Source: Agrocybe praecox
Taxonomy: Eukaryota; Basidiomycota; Agaricomycetes; Agaricales; Agrocybaceae
Reading direction: 5' to 3'
Assembly: GCA_964017145.1 (NCBI GenBank)
Contig: OZ024841.1
Coordinates: 1,426,001 to 1,490,000, forward strand
DNA: 64,000 nucleotides
In this document: positions 32,820-44,932 of the stretch, piece after piece
Position numbering within the stretch: position 1 is the stretch's first letter
Layout of the letters: each line of letters starts with the position of its first letter
Made by a program: the position numbers and the translations under genes
Notes under the pieces: model-generated
Told to the model about the DNA's origin: nothing
The model's input: the letters and a program-made list of their open reading frames with translations, nothing else
The model's database searches: none

Positions 32820-35511
32820 AGATATTCTACTTAAGAGTGATTATTTTGATTTGCGTTAGTTGAAAATGCCCGACAAAAGAGAAGAGACGACACGAAATTC
32901 ACGCGCGCCTCTGTTATCGATGGTGACGGCGAACTTTCTGATCTATATATTTGGCTCCAGGCACGTGGATTTACAGAAGAAGCGGTGTAACTGGAAAACC
33001 TTCGAATGCTGAGTCATCTTTCAGAAAAAAAAGTAGCAAGAAATACGTGGGGTGCCGACCAGACCTGTATACCACCGTCAATCAATGATTAGTCTGAGAT
33101 GCAGAACAAATTTGAGAGCGGACATGATTTTTATTTATAGACTTGTACAGTCTCGGGAAAGATAAGATAAGATTCATTGAACGTCGAACAAGGGTTTGTC
33201 ATGTAAACCGGCTTGGCCTTGAGAAATTTTAACACTCGGAGTAGCTTGCTCAAAGATCAAGCTGAAAAATGAAATCCAATAAAAACTCTCGTATGAATAA
33301 GTGCGTCTTATTTGTTTCTAACGTGAGGTACCTGGTACAGCGGCTGCAACCTAATCAGAATATGTCGATAATATTCTCATCTACCGAAAGTTTATCCGGT
33401 AATCCGAATGAGCCTGCCTGTCTATTTCTCATGTTAGAGTTGCGGCAAAGAAATAACGATGTTCATGTATATATCCGTGTACTAGTCGGAGCTCTGCGAT
33501 GAGTATATTACTATAATTATAATGCGAAACTACGAATTTTCTCTTAAAGTGAGTTTTGCCCACCACCCACGATTTCTGTCAAACAGGACACTTGTTTGTT
33601 TGGGGGTGGTATTATACTTTCAATAAACCCAGGCGTTTTATCTTTATTTGCGTTGATGAAGTACTTGACAGGCGTGGTATATTCTCTCAGGAACATTATT
33701 GGATATATATCCGAATATGACGTCAGGAGGTCGAGAACTTACTCTCATGTCAACGTTGAAGACATAAAAAGATCTGGTAAGTGGAAAGAGGTCTAGAGCT
33801 TTAACCAAAAGACACGAATAAATCTTTCCATCTCTGGTTGAATGCGACCTTGATGTGACCCAAACGGCCCTCCACGATGCGACATGAAATTTGAAACACC
33901 TTCCCGGCGTCCATTTCAACGATATATGAATATTGCTGTCGGAGGATAGTATGATTTTTATCATAAGAGAAAAATCACCCTCGATCAATCATCACAGAGC
34001 AGACAGCTTGTCAGTCGGAAGTCAATGAGCTTCCGTTATTTTCCTCGATTTCGATCCTCTTATGGCTTTGCTAACTGATCGCTTCACATCCACAGGCACA
34101 GGCCGACAAATGTACCGGTTTACCGTATTTTCCCATGAGCAAATCTGCCCACGTTTATGTCCTCGACGCCATAGCCCTGGATTACGCGGTAAGCCGACGG
34201 TACACTGGACCGAGAAAAGGAACCCTTGTTTTCCGTTTCTCCTTGGTTCACGGCGGGCTGGGAGCTGGGATCCGAGATCGGTCAGGAAGAAATATTACAC
34301 CTCCTATTGCATCCTTTTGGACTTCAATCGCGTTTTTTTCCTCGATGACTCATGTCTTCTTACCTGTTGTAATGCAAAAGACTTGATCACAGCCGTCTGT
34401 AACACCCTATACTCTCGGAAAATGCCACTGAGGACTTCACAGGATTCATTCCCATGCCATAAAATGGCATTTGTGTGAGCAATAGTACTTGGATGATAGG
34501 GGAACAAATTTTTTAGGAACCGGAAAAAATTAATGTTTCATCGTCAGGGCTCCTCATGCTCTGGCCCGAGAAGTGCAACTCTCCCCAACAATGCTGATAA
34601 ATTGAGCATCACCATGCTCAAAGTCAGCAGTAGAAATGTTGAGCTCCATTAGCCTTAAATGGGATTTTCTCGGAGAATAACGATCCATTTCAGAAATTTG
34701 CCTCCTATTCGGAGAGGTACGCCGTCAAACGCTCTCGAGAACCAATACCACAATGCCGTTTCTTACCAGAGATCGGCTTGTTTCGTTGGGAGTAGCGACC
34801 ACATGGAATTTACCTCGTGCATGTCAAATTCAAAACAGGGTGTTGGCTGTCATTTATAGGCTTCACAGTGACGCATTGCTTGACATGTCAAGCGTCCAAG
34901 AAACACTGTTTTGTCGGAATTAGGCCAAGTTACTCGGCGAAAGTTGGATCACTTGCTCAACACCTATAATAGTGAAATACGACCGTTCGCAGAAACGGAC
35001 AGAACTGCCAATATTACTTGATTGTAAAGCAGTGATATGATGAAAATGAGTAGTTTCTTGTAAGTAGGACCTTACTAAAGCTGCAAATGAGTGGCTGACA
35101 CCCCGGTTGTGCGAAAATCAGTGTATGTATACCTCTACTGCCAAGGACTCCGGGTTAGTCACAATGAATGGGCAAGAGCAAGACAGTTATCATTCTCGCC
35201 GATGTATTACGTCCATTGGAAGGTCTGAGACTGATTTCACCCCCGATCTCGTCGACGTCTCGCACGTCTGTGGGATGTGATGGTCATGAATACATGCCTA
35301 GAATTCAATATGAGACTGTACAAACATGGTATTACAACGACAATACATTTTGAAGCACAATGTAGTCCGTGATGTGTAGATGAGTGAGAGATAGAATTAG
35401 AAATGGAAAGGGGCTGATCGTAAGGGTATCCCAAAAATTTGTAAAAAAAAAAAGTAGGTCTGTTTGATGGAAGCAAGCTCAAACAGTTTTCATCCCAAAG
35501 AATCGGTCTCT
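32820..35511. other. Gene-poor stretch
   Basis: No supported gene in about 2.7 kb. A frame at about 34135-34386 reads MSKSAHVYVLDAIALDYAV and then continues without recognisable content; it and the overlapping ORF at 34062-34478 are not called. Upstream DNA of MYND paralog 2 lies at the left end. Confidence 0.45.
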
Positions 35512-36463
35512 TTATCCTGAAGTTATATCACCTGGAGAAGTTCTCCTCATTTCTTCAGTGTGTAAACGCGCGTTTTGCGTTGCTCCAGTTTCTGTAGTTG
35601 TATTTGAAGATCCCAGCTCGTAATTGACAGGTACAGGCACTCGGTTTGACCGTAGTTCGACTGGTGGAGGCCTTGTAATTCCATTCCCGAATAACCCCGT
35701 TTGCAGTTCAATCTCAGCGTACTTAGGGGGGCCGCCAAGGTTGTCGTATGCGGGTAGAATATCCTTGTCCCCAAGTTGACCGTCGTGGTCTGGTTCTATC
35801 GTGTAGCCTGCCCTGCGTCCATTCATGTCAACGTCTTGAGCATGAACCCGCCGGTTATCACTTGCCCTATATACACCGGGGATACCGGTAAGATGTGGCT
35901 CAGTATATAGCAGTCCACGGGGGTCAAAAGGTGGTAGGCCTGTTGTTCGGGGAAAGGTTTGCCGAGCGTATGTGTGGGCATGACTTCGCCCACCAGGCGC
36001 CGGAATAAAAAATGCAGTGAAGGGCTGGTTATTACGCTTTAAACTTAGAAATCTAAAACGTAACACATCCGTTCCCTTGCTTAAATTAACCTTGTAAATG
36101 CTCAAAGATGGCACATACCTGCGAAAAACGACACAGACGACGATAACAAGCACAACACCAAGAAAAAGGTATTCAAGAATAGACTACACCCAAAAAATTT
36201 AACAACAGTGATTTCTATAAAATCTGTGGACGTACCTTGGCCAACCCATTTTTGTGGTTATCATCCGAAGACGCGGCGGGTGGTGGTTTGAGAGTGCTAG
36301 GATCGGGAAAGAACGGCATTGTATTTGTAGAATCTGCTGTTGTTGCTTGAGGTTCCCGTTTGAAAAACTCGTATGTGATTTTCCTCGCGACATCGCGGTC
36401 ATCCAGGTCAGGTTCAGTCGCTCTTGTATCATAAAATGGTTCTTTCCCAGCTGCGACAATCAT
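35512..36463 (-). CDS. Single-pass membrane protein with proline-rich tail
   Basis: Exons 36463-36236, 36183-36119 and 36052-35512, read leftwards, give 277 residues. A short hydrophilic N-terminal part is followed by one strong membrane helix (about residues 80-97, YLFLGVVLVIVVCVVF) flanked by basic FRR. The C-terminal part is Pro/Gly/Thr-rich and contains LPAYDNLGGPPKYAEI, a tyrosine-containing proline motif (PPxY-like) that could recruit WW-domain proteins such as Rsp5-type ligases. No signal peptide is present, so the N-terminus may face the lumen by a signal-anchor mechanism. Such small membrane proteins with a PAYxxxGGPPxY motif are common in Agaricomycetes, but their role is not known to me. 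Confidence 0.7.
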
Positions 36464-36801
36464 CGTAACAGATTTGATGTCGTGCGAGGTTTAGAATTAG
36501 GCGAATTAAGGTGTAGCAGATTCCTAGAGTGTTATATTGGGTATGATATAAGAGAATAAGAGAGATGGTGGATTCTGGGTGAAGGATGGTCGTAAAAGCA
36601 GATCCTCCTACATTGCCCAATACCAGTGGCGTTAGTATGCATTTCCGATGTCATTTTCCAATGAGGCACCTTGTTTACACTTGATTGGCGGCGTCCTTAA
36701 GATATTGGTTACAACTTTAGGATGCACGTGACTGGCCGAAAAAGAGCAATGCGCTCTTGTCGTCGTTCGGCATCGCGACAGCGAAGAAATCTTCTAGTAG
36801 G
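36464..36801. promoter_or_regulatory. Divergent promoter region
   Basis: The 338 bp between the start codons of the membrane protein (leftward) and uS19m (rightward) must carry both promoters. No TATA box or other element can be named with confidence. Confidence 0.45.
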
Positions 36802-37236
36802 ATGCGCCCAACTCAAGCACTTCTGAAAACCGGGCGGTCGGCCTGGAAGGGTTTGTTATCTTTTTGTGCTTTTTCTAAGAGCTTCAATCTCACTGGTCTC
36901 TAGGTCCATATTTCGTTCCGTTCCCAAACCTTCGGGACTCATTGGCAAACCATACACCTATCCAGACGCAGGCACGTTCCTGTACCATTTTGCCAAATTT
37001 TGTTGGGTGAGTAACTCTGAAATATATACCCTGTCTTCTATAATGGACTGCTTTGCAGGGTCCGCTTTTTGGTTCACAACGGCAGGGATTATTTGCCTGT
37101 TCTCGTTACGCAGGATATGGTAGGGCATAAACTGGGGGAGTTTGCAATTACGAAGAAGAGATTTACATTTAGGTGCGTCGTGTAAGCATAACGCTGTCCT
37201 TTGCTGACCTATTGCACCTCCAGATCCAAAAAGTAG
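36802..37236 (+). CDS. rsm19: Mitochondrial small ribosomal subunit protein uS19m
   Basis: Four exons (36802-36850, 36904-37006, 37059-37172, 37224-37236) give 92 residues, the usual length of bacterial-type S19. The sequence reads [17 protein letters not shown], then [18 protein letters not shown], then [16 protein letters not shown]; these are the conserved S19 core that contacts 16S-like rRNA in the small-subunit head. There is no long presequence, as in other fungal uS19m proteins. The last exon encodes only SKK and the stop. The gene converges with the leftward gene ending at 37255, leaving only 18 bp between stop codons. Confidence 0.9.
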
Positions 37237-37254
37237 TTCAATGTCATTAATTTA

Positions 37255-38087
37255 TCACCTAAACACGTTGGGCTCCAGCAAACATATACCCTTGAACTGG
37301 AACCCGCATTTCGAGCTCTCCACTGATATATCACTCATGAATATTTTCTTTGCATCGTGGCAAAGTTGCTCGACATCTTCTATAGATTTATGGACTTACC
37401 CAAGCTCATAATGATGGTCAAGTTATCGTTCAAGCCCCAGGCTTGGAACCATAAAATATCCTTTCCAAATACAAATCCCAGGAGCGTGATAAGTCCAGCA
37501 ATATGAATCAGAGACTCAAGAACCTAAATTTGAGGAGGCATTCATCAATAAAAACTTGGACTTGAATGCAAACCCATATTCTAGGTGCGTTTCTGTTTCT
37601 GTCATAACAATGATAATATACTGTCACTGTCAATTCAGAATAGTGAAACATCATAGTATCACATTGTCAAACGAGCAACAACGAAGTGCAAGGCGCCTGC
37701 AAGGAAACAATCACGAGTTCATCCTTGGTGAATCTTCGGCACCTGGTGTCCAATGTGCGCATCTATCTCGCATCTAGCAAGTTCGACACTCGATTCTTCT
37801 ATCCGAAGTGCCTGCGTATACATATAGGAGCACGAAGCATACATTACCTCCAATGATTCGCCCCCGAAATGCTTCTCGATACTAGCGGGGTGGAGTGGTC
37901 GTCCTCGACTAATTCCTCGACGACAAATATACCTTCGGTTGACGAGTAACTGGGACGACTAGAAAGGACCTCTCCGAATACCTATCAATTTTCGCTTTCG
38001 GTGCTTATAATCTCTTGGTTTAGGCGACTATCGAGTTTTTAATGGAGACGGCTGGATTATTGCTGCGGATAGACGAAATCCTCCCAT
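37255..38087 (-). CDS. Unrecognised small multi-exon membrane protein
   Basis: Three downstream exons join cleanly: 37811-37743, 37523-37400 and 37322-37255. They encode ALRIEESSVELARCEIDAH, then a hydrophobic stretch LIHIAGLITLLGFVFGKDIL, then a tail CGFQFKGICLLEPNVFR. An upstream exon ending at 37848 reads ISRGRPLHPASIEKHFGGES. The 5' end is uncertain: an ATG at 38087 (MGGFRLSAA) can be joined through a donor near 38028 or 38048 to an acceptor near 37900, but the exact sites are not proven. One membrane helix is likely. I do not recognise the family. It ends 18 bp from uS19m on the opposite strand. Confidence 0.5.
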
Positions 38088-39737
38088 GATAGAGTTTATC
38101 TGTGCCTATCGTTGCTACGATGCCCGCAAGCGCGCAAGCGCGCAGCACCCGATATGATATTAAACTAAATGACTGCGCTTTCTAATGACTTGCTTGGGCT
38201 TCGAACCCTTCTTCCCTCATTTCTGGCGCTGGAGGTTATGTGGATGTGCAGGTGAGTGATGCTGTGGTCGATGATATGTCAATTTAATGATGAAACGGTC
38301 TCTAAGCCACTATAATCCTGCATACCTGTTCTTTGGGGCACAGTATTCCGAGGGACGTTCGTAACTCGTCTGCATCACGGCTTCGTCATACCACATGGTA
38401 GCACTCTCGCTTTTCAAAGGCCAATGATCACTTGGCGGCGCTCGTTGACATCTCTGACTCAAGGTGTCGAAAGGCCGTCTTGTTTCAGGAAATGCACAAC
38501 GTCTCTGCTGTCCTCCAAAACGAATATCGAATACAACCGACTGGCAAACTTGACCATTCATGGACAGACCGATACTAGCATTGCTATGTTGCATGTTCGT
38601 CTGGCTACAGCTATTCTTTAGCTGTGCTGTCGTCGTCAAACTCACATTGCTCATCCCTCGGGCAGTGGGGGGGTTTTCTGGGTTTCAGTTTCTGCAAACA
38701 TTGGGACAAATGGACCGGAACGATTACGAGTTTGCATGGGGTGATACGAATCCTTCCAGGTACTGGATAGGAACTGGCCAATTTCGGGTACCTCACAATG
38801 TCTTCGCTTGAGAAACCTTGCTGAGAAATCTCTCACAATCGAGGGGTTACTGTGTAAAGATCTAACGTACCGATATCAAAGCATCAATAAAAGGCAAGTA
38901 ACGATGTTGTTTGCTCTTCCCCAAGTAAAATTATATTGACAATAGAACAATTATTTATAGCTATATCTTCCATGCGAAGTATGTAACGACGGGCTTGATC
39001 AATACCGATTTCCCGAAACCAGACTCTCATCAAGGACTACCATTTCTAGGGGTGGCTGTGCCACCTAGGTACAACCCCTTTACTCAAGCGTCTGTTCATG
39101 CGATTGGGTTCTTGTACGTTCTTATACATGGAAATACACACAGCTATCACCTTCACGAAACAATTCTTTGGTAAACCTATCCACTTCGAGAATATAGAAA
39201 GTATCTACATTGCCAGTTCCTCCACACCTGCTCCGGGTCCCAAATATCTGTCTGGACAAAGATGACGCGTTTCATAGAGCTTCAGCGACAGTTGCCTATA
39301 TTGGACAGCAAGCGCGACGGAACCTGGTTCTTGCAGCCAGAAACGGCCGTTTCTTAGGGAGATTTATTTTAGGATTTTTGTTCCGTCTCTTGCGCTAGTG
39401 GCACGGCGAGTCAACGCAGTTGCAAATCAGGCGTCTATGATCTCTCATGGGTCGGGATTTAGCTGTTTTCGAGATCCCAATGTCGACTTCACACCTTCTT
39501 TCTTTGGTCGCACGCTTACTACGCGCCGCTCTGTTGGATCGCTTCTCCTCCGGCAGGCTGTTTTGTGATAACTTTTGAGATCTGCTGTCATACCCTGCGG
39601 CTTGACAGACTCTCATGAAAGGACCTGTACATGCCCTACGAAAATTCGTATAAAGGGGAACAGGTTTCAAACCATCGTCTTCAGGATACACAAGTACTCC
39701 CTCTCGAACACAGCTACTCAACTGAACAAGTATCGTA
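38088..39737. other. Intergenic DNA upstream of the peroxidase
   Basis: No gene could be supported. A minus-strand frame at 38654-38310 and one overlapping it at 38836-38651 (ending TETQKTPPLPEG) have plausible composition but no start or splice model. A short GCGCGCAAGCGCGC-like cluster lies near 38125-38140. The right end holds the peroxidase promoter. Confidence 0.4.
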
Positions 39738-41108
<1,371 letters not shown>

Positions 41109-43209
41109 ATGGCTAGGCACTAGAGGATAGCTCTTTATTTATTTATATGTTAAATAATAGTTCTCATATCGTCATAACCACTAAAATGGCTGTTGTAACA
41201 CCGTTAGATCCATAATATTATTTTCCTTTCTTCTCCTTTATTTGGTGTGTTTTATAATAAATAACTCAACTCCTAAGAGGCTGCGTTTTTGTTGTGATCC
41301 CCGCCGGTGATTCGACTTCTCAACTCTATAGGGATAAAAATCATAATCATTGATGCGCCGCCCTTATCTATGATTCTTTTTGAAGCTGCCAACTCAATTA
41401 TGATACAGAAATTGACGTATCTTAGTTCTCACTTGCCCGTTCTTTATGGTTCCTCTGATTGAAATACCCGAGGTCTGTGCTCTTGACCTTGACTTCTACT
41501 TTAGTCTAATTGCTATCCAAATGCGGTTGTCAGTGAGACTTTCAACATATAATATAAGTATATAAAAACGCTCTCGATACGTACGCGAGTTACAAAAATA
41601 TTCCGAATGCGATTCGAGGGAGTGTCTTAATCGTGTTCTTATTTTACTAGAGATGGGCATGTCCACAGTGACCGGTACTATTTTCGTTATTTACTTCGGA
41701 CTCTCGACCACATGTTATATACCGGTCGCGTGTATAAATTGACCTGTCACCGGTTCACCAGTCAACTAGTCACCGCTGGCGAGAATAACTATTTTTTGTC
41801 CAAATATGCTTGAGGATATGTATCATATTTTGAATACCTGTTTCGTGGAGGAATGGCCTTCGACCTTACTATTTATGGGAATCCGAAAACGCGGGCATAC
41901 CATACATAGCAAGCCCGATAACTATTTCACGGAGAAATAGCTGTTTAAACTATAAATCATATTTATCAATGGCTATCTGGCCAATAAATGACCTCTTCTC
42001 GCCAGCGGTGTGTATTTCCAAGATATATGTATCGGTCATACTATATATAGGAAGCCCGAGCCAGTATCTCTGGCATACAGGTTAATAAATACACGCGACC
42101 TGTATTTATTAACCTGTCTCTCCGAGAAACAGGTATCGGCGTCTGCCGTGTACGCCTCTTGTTCTTTGTTACTACAATCACTTCGAAATCTGAGGTCGCC
42201 AACTTTGCATTTCTTACTGACAGAACTCTTGATCATCAAAGAAGAGCATAAGGCATACTCTGTACTGCACACTCTGAGTTTTTCGGGACCCGCTCTGCGT
42301 TGGTATCTCTGACTGTGCAAGACGACAATCTTGGATACAGTCTACTTGTCTCGCAGCCCAGGTCTTTTTTGCTCTTGCAGCCGCAGCCCTTACTATTTTC
42401 TCTTTCCGGCTATGTTCCGATGTGTCCTCCGATTCCTGCAGGATTCTTAGCTTCATGAAGTTCACACCTAACCCACATCATCGATTTGGATTCTCCAGTC
42501 GCATACATATATAGTCGACATGACGACCACCTAGCACTAGTTGTGCACCCTGTCTTAGGCTTGACGCCCTTCACGACCATCGTTCATGTACTTACAGCAG
42601 GTTTTGACAGCGTAACTGTGTGGTTTGCTGGCAGAATACTTCTTTATGTGATTTTATTGACGGACCAGAAGAAACGACTCCCCACACGTACGTTGTTCTT
42701 TAATGTTTCTGAAATTTCTAGGAGTATAGAAGGTATGATATTTCGAGGGGGACAGGAGGAATAGATTTCTGATCATCTTCAAGTTGCAGGTCTTGACATG
42801 ACGAGAGAAAGAAGGATTTACCAAGCATATTGATCGTCTCTGATTTTAATCATTACATACTCAGAAATGTATCATATGCAGGTTCAGCGTATGATGGGAC
42901 GTTTGAGCGCCCCGGCGCTTGTTCCCTTTTCTCCATTCTAGTTCGATCCCTGGAGGCCAGCTTAAAAACAATGTACTAGAAGACAGTTTACTTGCTCGCT
43001 AGCCCTTTTTGCTTGGTTACCTACCTTCTACTGTCCGCTTACTATACCCATCGCTGATGAAAGTTCTGTTTGGAATGGTTGTGCTGAGTGATGCGGAAAG
43101 CCGACAGCTTCGCAAATAAAAGACGTACAGGGAGAGATGAACACACGGAATTCTCTTTCCTTTCCTTCGTCATTCCGCTGGTAGTTTCTTTGACGACTGC
43201 ACGTCGATT
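41109..43209. other. Intergenic DNA with a hairpin
   Basis: No gene. The AT-rich stretch contains loosely repeated ACCGGT-type words near 41670-41780 and the inverted repeat at 42077-42117. ORFs at 42010-42465 and 43042-43366 overlap on both strands without recognisable content. Confidence 0.5.
42077..42117. repeat. Perfect 16-bp inverted repeat with 9-nt loop
   Basis: ACAGGTTAATAAATAC pairs with GTATTTATTAACCTGT across the loop ACGCGACCT. It is too weak in GC to be a typical terminator and lies far from either flanking gene. It could be the tip of a small foldback element. Confidence 0.7.
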
Positions 43210-44410
43210 ATGTTGGGAGTTTTCGTATCTCAGTTCGCGACAAGCTCTAGTTCTAACCCGAACTCCAACGACCCCCACAATCCCAGGGAAGGCAGCCGGT
43301 GTCCAACCCCGGAGGTGGTTTCTGTGCTGGAAGACTACTTCAACGAAGACGACGATACACAACTAAAAGACGAAGGCTCCGGTCGCTATTCTTTGTCATT
43401 GATACCTTTCTCGGTACTCCTTCCTCGCAAAGGCATAGAATTACCGGAAGATGTCGAACGTATTATCTTCGAGATTGCTGCTCGGGAGGATATTACAGCT
43501 GCGGTTGATACACTGGTATATGTATGTCACCGCGTACGGCATTGGTAAGCTTGAAGTTTATAACAAAATTTTGTTCAAAGGAAAGCTTAACTGATGACTG
43601 ACCCTTGGATTCTATTCTAATAGGGTAGAATACGTCATTTACAATTCGGCCATTCTGAAGGATAGTAGGCGCGCTCGCCTATTCCTTGATTCGCTGGAAG
43701 AAAAACACCCCGATTTTATTGAGAGGGCCGTTAGAATACTTGCTCTTCCACCTCGCGTATCCGATAATACTGCGCGTGGAATACTTGAAGCTTGCAAGAA
43801 TTTGGAGCATCTTTCTTGGCTAGCTATCAGCCCGTTATCTCCAGAACTCATTGAAGTAATTTCGAACCTTCCTCTGAAGTCTCTGAGATTACGGCTATTG
43901 ACTACGCTGGGAGATGAGCCTGATTTTTCATCGCCTATATTCGAGAAGATCAATACCCTCTTTATCTCGGATAGCTCCGCGTTCTGGAAAGAGTGGAGAT
44001 GGGATGGCTTGCGAACGCGACCGAACATCAAATGGATCGCAATTAACTTGGATGGACGACTGCACCGGTATTCAGGCTGGAGGCTTGTTCACGCTCTAGA
44101 AACGAGGCTACTCAAGCCGTATGCTGGTCCGCATGGGGTGCAGCTTTGTATCTGCTACCATTATAACGAGAAAATTACAGGTGGTCGGTGGGTTCACCGC
44201 AGCGAGGAAACATTCTCAGAAGAGCGCCTTGCGATCCTGAGTCTAGACCACCGCATCGACGAAAAACAATGGGTGAAAAGAATCAATGGAGAAAGTCGCG
44301 ATTTTGAAATCTCAGAGCAGTTGATTCGTGAGAGATTCGAGGAGGACCGGCGGTTGCGGTTTGGCTGTGAGTGTTTCATTTTCCTTTTCCAAGCAATATA
44401 CGTTATTTAA
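43210..44410 (+). CDS. F-box-like protein of the Agaricomycete type
   Basis: Exons 43210-43544 and 43624-44410 give 373 residues. Near residue 75 the segment IELPEDVERIIFEIAARED is the type of short F-box (LPxDVxxxIFE) used to bind Skp1 in SCF ubiquitin ligases. The helical text VYVCHRVRHWVEYVIYNSAIL follows, then a leucine-rich region (LEHLSWLAISPLSPELIEVISNLPLKSLRL, split here over two lines of leucine spacing) that is probably LRR-like. The large F-box families of mushrooms have this layout. A donor-like site at 44367 (gtgagt) raises the possibility that the C-terminus continues in another exon; the version given ends at the first stop. Confidence 0.65.
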
Positions 44411-44932
44411 ATAAGCGCCCCACCCCCTGTCGTCCGTTTTTCCCCAATGAAAGTGTACCGGACGTCTGTTTTGTTTTAATAAAACCTTGTACCTGATGCA
44501 AAAGAAAGTTGTCGTGTATGTTTTCCAATTGAAATGAGAGCAAATAGGAGTGATTGTACCGTTATGGCAAGGGTGGAATGGTTTCCTTAGTGACAAACGG
44601 CGTGGGCCGGATAGATCCGGCCAGTGGCAATGCTCGTGTTTACAAACAAGGGCCATCCAATCCTACTACGACTTGCTCATTCGCTGGTCTCAGACACCAG
44701 CTTGCGCACTTACTATCGTCGCTTTCGTTCCCAACGACGACGACGGTCCCTTCCTCATTGCAGATATCTGGACCGCAACTGCCGTTCTTCTGGCACTTAT
44801 ACCCCTTCCACGACCCTTTATCCTGACGAAAGATCGCTTGTTCTTTTCCCCGCGACACCTTTGGATCCACCTTAATCAGCTTTAGGAAATCACAATTTCA
44901 AGAGAAGAAGTTATCGATCCTTTTCTTCAACA
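44411..44932. promoter_or_regulatory. Intergenic region and 5' flank of the PAK gene
   Basis: Holds the 3' flank of the F-box-like gene and the promoter and 5' UTR of the kinase gene. ORFs of 80-110 codons on both strands at 44550-44885 have no recognisable content. Confidence 0.45.

Noticed and set aside
32820..35511. Genes at 33269-33502 and 34062-34478
   Set aside because: No domain, splice or composition support; frames overlap each other on both strands.
44550..44885. Small gene upstream of the PAK kinase
   Set aside because: Three overlapping frames on two strands are open at once with no conserved content; more likely promoter and 5' UTR.
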